A stretch of DNA of 28,120 nt, taken from assembly GCA_036524155.1 (NCBI GenBank), contig DATDCV010000086.1:1-28120 (forward strand). Direction: 5' to 3'. Origin of the DNA: DATDCV01 sp036524155. Its GTDB lineage: Bacteria > Verrucomicrobiota > Verrucomicrobiia > Limisphaerales > UBA8199. Positions 22,145-28,120 of the stretch are shown here, piece after piece (within the stretch, counting starts at the first letter, position 1; each line of letters begins with the position of its first letter). The position numbers and the translations under genes are program-made. Below the pieces are notes generated by a model. It searched no databases and was not told the origin of the DNA. It saw only the letters and a list, made by a program, of their open reading frames with translations.

Positions 22145-23376
22145 TCGGAATGAGCTCACTGATCTCTCCGAACGACTCGTGGACTCTCTGGGCGCTAATC
22201 GTCTCCGGCACGGCCCTGGCCATCTGGCTGGAGCAAAAGTGGAAGTGGGCCGCCCGCTTGAGCGGCCCGGTGTTGGCGTTGCTGATCGCCATGACGCTCT
22301 CGAACACGGGCATAATGCCAGCCAAATCGCCCGCTTACGATTTCGTGGACGATTACCTCGTTCCGCTGGCGATTCCGCTGCTGCTGTTCCGCGCCAACGC
22401 ACTGCAAATCGTACGCTCGACCGGGCGCATGTTCCTGGCGTTTCACCTCAGCTCCATCGGCACTCTGGCGGGTACTTTTCTGGCCGTGTTCCTCCTTCGG
22501 CGCTGGGTCGCCTCACCCGATCTGGAACACGCCGCCGGGATGATGGCCGCCAGTTACATCGGGGGCGCGGTCAACTTCATGGCGATCAAGAGCAGTTACC
22601 ACGTGAGCGAGCAGGTGTCCGACCCGCTGATCGTTGCGGACAACTTCGTGATGGCTGCCCTGTTCGTGGTGCTGCTGGCGGCCGCCGCCAGCTCGTTTTT
22701 CCGCCGCCGTTACCCCCACCCGCACTCGCTCGAATCGAACAGCGCGGAGGCCGGGACTCTGGCCGCCCAACATTGGCAGCGCAAGGGAATTGGCCTGCTG
22801 GACATCGCGAAAGCGCTGGCGATTGGGCTGCTGGTGGTCGCCGCATCTAAGGGAGTGGAACACGTCGTCTCCGGCGTGTTTGGCGACGTGGGACAGGGCA
22901 GCCTCGCCCTGCAAATGCTCCAGGTGTTATGCACGAATAAGTTCGTCCTGATTACGGCGCTGTCGCTGCTGACTGCGACCGTCTTTCACAGGTCACTGTC
23001 AGCAATCAACGGTCCGGAAGAACTCGGCACTTTTACGCTTTATATCTTCCTGTTCTGCATCGGCCTGCCGGCGGACTTGAAAGCTGTGCTTGTTCAGGCG
23101 CCGCTGTTCTTTGTCTTCTGCGCGGTCATCGCTGTGGTCAACCTCGTCGTGACACTCGCCTTGGGGAAAGTGCTTCGCTTTAACCTGGAGGAACTGCTGC
23201 TGGCGGTGAATGCGAACCTGGGCGGCGCGCCGAGCGCGGCCGCAATGGCGATTTCGGCAGGCTGGCCGCGCCTGGTCTTGCCGGGCATCCTGGTGGGCAT
23301 CTGGGGGTACGTGATCGGAACGCCGGTGGGCGTGATTGTTGTCGAAGCGTTGAAGCTGCGCTGGACAAACAATTAG
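22141..23376 (+). CDS. DUF819 family (YjcL-like) integral membrane protein
   Basis: This is a 411-residue polytopic membrane protein with about ten hydrophobic segments. Recognisable features are GPVLALLIAMTLSNTGIMP, the motif YDFVDDYLVPLAIPLLLFRAN near residue 65, and AASYIGGAVNFMAIK near 135. The closing LGGAPSAAAMAISAGWPRLVLPGILVG is also typical of DUF819. The family resembles transporters but its substrate is not established to my knowledge. The ATGA overlap with an exported serine hydrolase suggests that the two act on one substrate. A peptide or muropeptide released outside and carried in would fit; this is inference. Start could be Met1 or Met4. Confidence 0.88.
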   Translation: MIGMSSLISPNDSWTLWALIVSGTALAIWLEQKWKWAARLSGPVLALLIAMTLSNTGIMPAKSPAYDFVDDYLVPLAIPLLLFRANALQIVRSTGRMFLAFHLSSIGTLAGTFLAVFLLRRWVASPDLEHAAGMMAASYIGGAVNFMAIKSSYHVSEQVSDPLIVADNFVMAALFVVLLAAAASSFFRRRYPHPHSLESNSAEAGTLAAQHWQRKGIGLLDIAKALAIGLLVVAASKGVEHVVSGVFGDVGQGSLALQMLQVLCTNKFVLITALSLLTATVFHRSLSAINGPEELGTFTLYIFLFCIGLPADLKAVLVQAPLFFVFCAVIAVVNLVVTLALGKVLRFNLEELLLAVNANLGGAPSAAAMAISAGWPRLVLPGILVGIWGYVIGTPVGVIVVEALKLRWTNN

Positions 23377-23439
23377 ATGCGGGAACCCGGGAATCGCAGC
23401 CTAACGGGCTCGGGCCTCGCCGGCGATGTGGACTCCGCC

Positions 23440-25332
23440 TTATTCGAATCGGATCTCCGGCATGGTCAGGACGACGGCTTCTCTTTGCGTGATTTCCAGT
23501 CGGTGGAGGACCGAGGCTATGGCCGCGATGCGCTGAGGATCGAGGTTCTGCAAGTAGGGCGCAGCCAGCTTGAAGAGGGCGCCTTCACTGCCCGAGGGGC
23601 CGATATGCCTGGGGTCATCTTTCCCGCCGGAACGGTACTCCATCAATTGTTCGAGGAAAGTTTTGGGCTCAGGCACCACACGCACCTCGTAGTCCTTGAT
23701 CTTCGCCTCACCAGCGGCGAAGGCAACGGCGTCGCTCATCGTTCCGAGGCGGTCCACCAGCCCCAGATCGAGCGCCTGTTTGCCGGTGAACACCCGGCCG
23801 CCAGCGAGTTCGTCGATCGGTTTCTTGAGACGGTTGCCCCGAATCCCGGTGACGTGCTGTTTGAACACGGCATAGACGTCGTCCATGAGAGACCGCAGGC
23901 TGGCGCGCTCGCTCTCGGTGAATACGTCGTCGGTCGAGAAGATGCCGGCGTTCTGGCCGCGTTTATACTCCTTGAAAGTGATGCCCGCTTTCTTCCACAT
24001 CTCGGTCGTGGCGAATTTTCCGCCAAGGACGCCGATCGAGCCGGTCTGGGTCGTCGCATCGGCGAAGATCGTGTCGGCGGCGCAGGCGACGTAATAGCCA
24101 CCGCTGCCGGCAACGTCGCCCATTGACACCACAAAAGGTTTTTTGGCTTTCAGCCGCCGCGTCGCATCGAGGATGATCTCGCTGGCCGTGACCGAACCTC
24201 CCGGCGAGTCGATCCGCAAGACCACTGCCTTGATCGAGTCGTCCGCGGCGGCTTTCTCCAGGGCCGCACGCACTTCATCGCTGAAGGCCCCCAGGCTGGC
24301 CCCGAATGGACCGGCAGTGCCTGTTCCTGTCATGATCGGGCCGTTTACATAAACGATGCCGACGGCAGGCCTGGCCTCGCCCTTTTTCTCGGGCCCGGCG
24401 AAGAGGTCGGTCCAGAATTTCAGCAGCGCCAACGGGTTGGAGAAATCGACATCGGCCTGGCGCTTGCGACCGTACCGCTTGTCGAAGAGCACGTCCTTGC
24501 CGTAACGCTCCTGGAGCATTGCTTCGAAGTCCTGGCGCTGCTCAACCGCATCGATCAGCCCGGCAGTTTTGGCGCGTTCGGCGGTGAACAGGCCGGCGTC
24601 CAGCCACCCCTGCACCTTGGCAGCGTCGGCCTTGCGGCCCTGAGCGATCAGTTCCTTGAAAGTGGCGTACCAACTGTCCATGAGCCAATTCATCATTTGG
24701 TCGGCTTCGGGGCTGGGTTGCTCGCGCATGAACAATTCCGCCGCGCTCTTGTAAGCGCCTTCGGTGAGGAAGTCGGGTTTGACGCCGAGTTTGTCTAACA
24801 GGCCACGGACGTGCAACGAACTGCCGTGGAGGCCGGGAACCAGCACCGGGCCGGTCGGCACGACGCTGATCCGCGACGCCGCGCAAGCCAGCAGATATCG
24901 CCCCAGGGTTAACGAGTCGGCATGGACATAAACTTCCTTGCCATGGTCGCGAACCTCGGTCATCGCGGCACGCAGTTCTTCCATCTGCGCCGCGCCCAGC
25001 CAGTCGGATTCAGGCAGGATGACCACCGCCTTGACCGTCGGGTCAACCGCTGCTTTGTCCAGGCGCTCGACCAATTCCCTCAACGAAGTCCCGGTGGGGC
25101 CAAACATCTGAAACACGTCGTCAGGCGGTACCTCCATCAACGGCCCGGCGAGCCGGAACACGGCAATTATGTCCCTGGGCTTCTCCGCGGCAGATTGCTG
25201 ATCCGGCGCTCCCTGCAAGAGAGTTCCGGCCAGCAGCAACCCGAGCAAGGCGTGCGATAAAACCGCGGTCCCTCTGGGAATTCGGCTCGTTGCAGGACCG
25301 CCTGTACCAGTAGAGAATAGTTTTGTGCGCAT
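23440..25332 (-). CDS. sppA: Signal peptide peptidase SppA, 67-kDa type
   Basis: SppA is a membrane-anchored serine protease that degrades cleaved signal peptides. The 630-residue protein is the long form with two tandem domains. The catalytic Lys195 is in the N-terminal half (TEGAYKSAAELF) and the nucleophile Ser410 in the C-terminal half (GDVAGSGGYYVACAAD), equivalent to Lys209 and Ser409 of the E. coli enzyme. IDSPGGSVTASE (374-385) and TQTGSIGVLGG are also family motifs. A hydrophobic anchor lies at about 23-40. The gene follows the glycosylasparaginase gene by 20 bases, so the pair is probably one transcript. It converges on the DUF819 gene. Confidence 0.95.
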   Translation of the reverse strand: MRTKLFSTGTGGPATSRIPRGTAVLSHALLGLLLAGTLLQGAPDQQSAAEKPRDIIAVFRLAGPLMEVPPDDVFQMFGPTGTSLRELVERLDKAAVDPTVKAVVILPESDWLGAAQMEELRAAMTEVRDHGKEVYVHADSLTLGRYLLACAASRISVVPTGPVLVPGLHGSSLHVRGLLDKLGVKPDFLTEGAYKSAAELFMREQPSPEADQMMNWLMDSWYATFKELIAQGRKADAAKVQGWLDAGLFTAERAKTAGLIDAVEQRQDFEAMLQERYGKDVLFDKRYGRKRQADVDFSNPLALLKFWTDLFAGPEKKGEARPAVGIVYVNGPIMTGTGTAGPFGASLGAFSDEVRAALEKAAADDSIKAVVLRIDSPGGSVTASEIILDATRRLKAKKPFVVSMGDVAGSGGYYVACAADTIFADATTQTGSIGVLGGKFATTEMWKKAGITFKEYKRGQNAGIFSTDDVFTESERASLRSLMDDVYAVFKQHVTGIRGNRLKKPIDELAGGRVFTGKQALDLGLVDRLGTMSDAVAFAAGEAKIKDYEVRVVPEPKTFLEQLMEYRSGGKDDPRHIGPSGSEGALFKLAAPYLQNLDPQRIAAIASVLHRLEITQREAVVLTMPEIRFE

Positions 25333-25352
25333 AGGATCAACAGGGCTGTAGG

Positions 25353-26510
25353 CTATCGCTGTGAGGTGCCGGATAGCAACGGCTCGCAGCGGACAGTTTG
25401 CGGGCCATTCTCGTCACAGAAGCTGTACAAAACCTGCCGGGTCTTGGGTTGGTTCGTCGAGCTTCGTTCATCTTCATCCTCACCGTAAAGGGCGACCCCG
25501 GCATGATTGCCCGCGGCATCGAGAACATAAAAGATAACGTTGAAATTCGGGTCGCCGTTCGGTTTGAGCAACCTTTTTTCGACAGTATTGGCGCGGATGC
25601 GCCGCAAGGCTTCGAGCCCGGCGTCCTTCGGCTGCAACCCGCGACGCAGGCTTTCCACAATGAGATAGGAGCACAAGTTAAACAGGTTGGCCTCGCCGCG
25701 CCCCGTTGAGCCGGCGGCACCGATATTGCCATCGACGTAAAGCCCGGCCCCGAGGATGGGGGAATCGCCAACTCTGCCCGGAATCTTGAAGGGCAAACCG
25801 CTGGTACTCGTTACCCCGCAAATCTCGCCTTTGGCGTTAATCCCGTCACAGTTAATGGTTCCGTGCATCCGGGTGGAAGGGATTACCCCGCCGGCGGCCA
25901 TCTGATTGATCGTCTGCCGTTCCCGGGCCGAGCGTTTCACTGGATCGGGGTAATGCTTTGGATCGGTCTTCCGCTTCCATTCGAGCCAGGCCTTGCGCGA
26001 GCGTTCCGTGTTCAGGTCTTTCTCAATCTTGAAGCCCATGTTACGGGCGAAGGTCTGCGCGCCTTTCCCGACCAGCAAATGATGGTCGGTCATCTCCATG
26101 ACTGCCTTCGCGACCAGCGAAGGAGTCCGCACGCCTTCGAGTGCCGCTACCGCGCCCGCCTGCTTTTTCGGACCGTGCATGCAGCTCGCGTCCAGTTGAA
26201 CCACGCCGTCCGCGTTCGGCAGGCCCCCATAGCCGACGTAACATTCCTCGGGATCCAACTCAACGATGTTGACGCCCGCGATGAGGGCAGCGAGCACATC
26301 GGCCCCTTGCATCATCCGGTTAAAGGCGGCCTGGACGCAGGTCTCGTTGCCGCCGTTCCTGTAGACGTTGCCATTTTGGGAAGCAATCACCACGGGTTTG
26401 GCGGGAGAACGTTTAATTAGCGCCGGCGTTTGGCCGGTCGCCATCCTGACGCCGGATACGGTGAAAGCCCCAAGCACGGTACTGTCGCGCAGGAATGCTC
26501 GTCGGTTCAT
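25353..26510 (-). CDS. Tat-exported N4-(beta-N-acetylglucosaminyl)-L-asparaginase (glycosylasparaginase, Ntn-hydrolase)
   Basis: Glycosylasparaginases cut the GlcNAc-asparagine bond of N-linked glycopeptides; related enzymes are isoaspartyl peptidases. The catalytic region is intact: Thr218 in MHGTIN is the expected N-terminal nucleophile after self-cleavage. It is followed by TSTSGLPFKIPGRVGDSPI and GAGLYVDGNIGAAGSTGRGE. The protein from ATG 26510 is 385 residues and starts MNRRAFLRDSTVLGAF, a twin-arginine signal, so export in folded form is expected. The frame is open six codons upstream, but the Tat motif supports 26510. SppA follows 20 bases later. A role in scavenging glycoproteins or peptides is inferred. 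Confidence 0.93.
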   Translation of the reverse strand: MNRRAFLRDSTVLGAFTVSGVRMATGQTPALIKRSPAKPVVIASQNGNVYRNGGNETCVQAAFNRMMQGADVLAALIAGVNIVELDPEECYVGYGGLPNADGVVQLDASCMHGPKKQAGAVAALEGVRTPSLVAKAVMEMTDHHLLVGKGAQTFARNMGFKIEKDLNTERSRKAWLEWKRKTDPKHYPDPVKRSARERQTINQMAAGGVIPSTRMHGTINCDGINAKGEICGVTSTSGLPFKIPGRVGDSPILGAGLYVDGNIGAAGSTGRGEANLFNLCSYLIVESLRRGLQPKDAGLEALRRIRANTVEKRLLKPNGDPNFNVIFYVLDAAGNHAGVALYGEDEDERSSTNQPKTRQVLYSFCDENGPQTVRCEPLLSGTSQR

Positions 26511-26580
26511 GGCGTTACTTAAGCACAACCGGTGGCAACATCAAGACCAAGGCCCCCGCAAGGTCCTTCCGATTCCGCTT

Positions 26581-26607
26581 CTCCCAGTTGTAGAATGGGA
26601 GTATAAA
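26581..26607 (+). promoter_or_regulatory. Inverted repeat next to a TATAAA box upstream of the oxidoreductase gene
   Basis: CTCCCA (26581-26586) and TGGGAG (26596-26601) are exact reverse complements around nine bases. TATAAA follows directly at 26602-26607, 38 bases before the start codon. The arrangement would place an operator in the promoter spacer, but no good -35 box is seen. Confidence 0.3.
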
Positions 26608-26645
26608 CGGCTTTAAAGAAAAGTGGATCCGTCCTAACGACGGAA

Positions 26646-27941
26646 ATGAATCGACTTCCGATGGTTAAGCTGGCAGTTCAGAATAAAGCGCCGTCGCTGA
26701 ACGTTTTGGGCGCCAACGATAGGATCGGAGTCGCCGTTGTCGGTCTCACCTGGTGCAACGGCTTCGGTCAAAACCATCTCTTCGGCATCCACGAGAAAGC
26801 AACAGAAAACAACACTCGAATCGTCGCCGCGTGTGACGTTTTCAGCCGGTACCGTCGTTGGGGGGTGCAACGTGCGAATCTCAGGGAATCCCAGGTTTAC
26901 GCAGACTATCGGAGGCTGCTGGAACGAAGCGATGTGGACGCCGTTGTCGTTGCGACCCACGAACCACTCCACGCCAACACAACGATTGATGCGCTGGATG
27001 CCGGGAAGCACGTGTACTGTGAGAAACCGCTCACGCGCTACCTCGGTGAAGCCTTTCAGGTCTACGATAAGGTCAAGAGCACTGGAAGAGTGTTCCAGCT
27101 TGGCGCCGCGACTTGCTCAGCCGGTGCCTGGCAAAAATGCGCCAAACTCATCCAGGCTGGCAAGATCGGGACACCCGTGTGGGGCCAAGGATACTACTGC
27201 CGGAACAGCATTGGCGGAGAATGGAATTACCTAATCGACCCCGAAGCCACTCCGGAGAACATTGACTGGGAAAAATGGCTCGGCCCGGTCCAACCGCGCG
27301 TCCCGTTTTCGGCTGAGCATTTTTGTCGCTGGAACAAGTACTACCGGTATAGCACCGGTCTTCTGGGAGTGCTTGCCTCATCCCGGCTTCACGCGTTGAT
27401 GCTGGCGACGGGGAACCTGGAGTTTCCAAGGCGAGTCAACTGCGTCTCCACGCATAACCTCCACAGCGACCTCACCACTCCGAGGACGCCGGAGCGAGAT
27501 GTGCCCGAACATGTCCAGTTCCTTTCGGAGTTTCCCAGCGGGCTGCTCCTCACCATCACTTGCAGTTCCGTGAACGGGAGGAGTCCTGGATTCGCGATTT
27601 ACGGCCACAAAGCGACACTGATAGCCGGCTCGGCCGGGGAGCGCCTCGACTTGGTACCTGAAAAAGAGTTTGACCGCGAAATCGAGCCCCAGGAGTTCAA
27701 CGGCCTTCAGCCCGAAGACATCCGGTTCCACGAAAAGAACTGGTTCGATTGCATCCGGTCGGGCAAAGCCCCTAACGCAAATATCGATCTGGCGATCCGC
27801 GCCCAGACGGTGCTCTCCCTGGCGGAGATGGCCGACCGCCTAAAGATCACTTGCCTATTCGACGAGAAGACGCGCCGGATCATCGACGGGGCCGGCAACG
27901 TAATCGCCCCGATCACGTATGGCACGCTCGACGCATCCTAA
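26646..27941 (+). CDS. Gfo/Idh/MocA family NAD(P)-dependent oxidoreductase
   Basis: The N-terminal Rossmann domain starts at DRIGVAVVGL (residues 25-34) and reaches the family motif CEKPLT, with Glu126-Lys127-Pro128 lining the nicotinamide site. The C-terminal half, with WNKYYRYSTGLLG, PERDVPEHVQ and HEKNWFDCIRSGKAPNAN, is the sugar-dehydrogenase-like domain common in Verrucomicrobiota and Planctomycetota. Length is 431. The usual Tat leader ahead of the LGANDRI segment is missing; the protein begins MNRLPMVKLAVQNKAPSLNV. The stretch GVLASSRLHAL lacks the Asp and the extra His I expect there. The substrate, probably a sugar derivative, cannot be told. It is divergent from the glycosylasparaginase gene. 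Confidence 0.9.
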   Translation: MNRLPMVKLAVQNKAPSLNVLGANDRIGVAVVGLTWCNGFGQNHLFGIHEKATENNTRIVAACDVFSRYRRWGVQRANLRESQVYADYRRLLERSDVDAVVVATHEPLHANTTIDALDAGKHVYCEKPLTRYLGEAFQVYDKVKSTGRVFQLGAATCSAGAWQKCAKLIQAGKIGTPVWGQGYYCRNSIGGEWNYLIDPEATPENIDWEKWLGPVQPRVPFSAEHFCRWNKYYRYSTGLLGVLASSRLHALMLATGNLEFPRRVNCVSTHNLHSDLTTPRTPERDVPEHVQFLSEFPSGLLLTITCSSVNGRSPGFAIYGHKATLIAGSAGERLDLVPEKEFDREIEPQEFNGLQPEDIRFHEKNWFDCIRSGKAPNANIDLAIRAQTVLSLAEMADRLKITCLFDEKTRRIIDGAGNVIAPITYGTLDAS

Positions 27942-27977
27942 GCAGATATCGTCGGGACAACGTATACCGCAGAATTA

Positions 27978-28120
27978 TTACGCCGCCTGGGACAACTGTG
28001 ACCCCGTGGGCGGCACGGCTGTGAGCCAGAGACGACCGAGCACAATGCCGCCAATAATCCGCGCCGCGTTTTCATAGGAACACTGGTCGGTGTTGAGGAC
28101 GAGGTGGTAGAGGAGAGGGT
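27978..28120 (-). CDS. C-terminal end of a cytidylate-kinase-like protein (5' part outside the window)
   Basis: On the minus strand one frame is open from the window edge to TAA at 27978-27980 and encodes 47 codons ending LSQAA. It reads YHLVLNTDQCSYENAARIIG, which resembles the C-terminal part of cytidylate-kinase-like P-loop proteins (typically '..LVLNTD..S.EEAA..I'). The P-loop would lie outside the window. It converges on the oxidoreductase gene, 36 bases away. The family call rests on this short stretch only. Confidence 0.6.
   Translation of the reverse strand, partial: PLLYHLVLNTDQCSYENAARIIGGIVLGRLWLTAVPPTGSQLSQAA

Overview
The window looks like one end of a contig from a GC-rich member of the Verrucomicrobiota, probably near the Limisphaerales/Pedosphaera group. 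This is inferred from gene content and style: pseudopilin-like proteins with an H-x9-DG-type end, a secreted Ig-repeat protein, a 'WPQFMGPNGDG' beta-propeller, a Gfo/Idh/MocA oxidoreductase, and intergenic short-period repeats. No rRNA or other marker confirms the phylum.

Bases 1-11954 hold most of a respiratory complex I operon on the plus strand: nuoB (cut by the window edge), nuoC, D, H, I, J, K, an antiporter-like subunit, a small two-helix membrane protein, a second and longer antiporter-like subunit, nuoM and nuoN. The NADH-input genes nuoE/F/G are not in their usual place between D and H. The membrane arm would have four antiporter-like subunits instead of three. Most junctions overlap or nearly touch. 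The exceptions are filled by unusual repeats: an octamer array between D and H, and two related inverted-repeat elements built from a CCGAAAT heptamer before nuoK and before nuoN. A 23-bp inverted repeat follows nuoN. A GltD-like flavoprotein (12124-13572) comes next and ends at a hairpin shared with the opposite-strand genes.

Bases 13594-19306 are read on the minus strand: an Ig-domain secreted protein, a pseudopilin-like protein and a lipoprotein in series, with a separate PQQ-type beta-propeller gene upstream. The propeller gene has an in-frame TAA just before a well-matching continuation of its last strand.

Bases 19577-23376 are on the plus strand. First is a secreted protein with 24 cysteines in four similar modules, a candidate new metal-binding protein. 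Then come a serine hydrolase of the beta-lactamase fold and a DUF819 membrane protein that overlap by four bases. Bases 23440-26510 (minus) encode SppA and a Tat-exported glycosylasparaginase, probably co-transcribed. A plus-strand Gfo/Idh/MocA oxidoreductase and the tail of a minus-strand cytidylate-kinase-like gene finish the window.

No tRNA, rRNA, CRISPR array, insertion sequence or phage gene was recognised. No stretch over 300 bases lacks a gene. The largest gaps are 19307-19576 (divergent, with a possible promoter), 20234-20476 (nothing recognised), 10209-10442 (repeat element) and 17803-18007 (one small hairpin).
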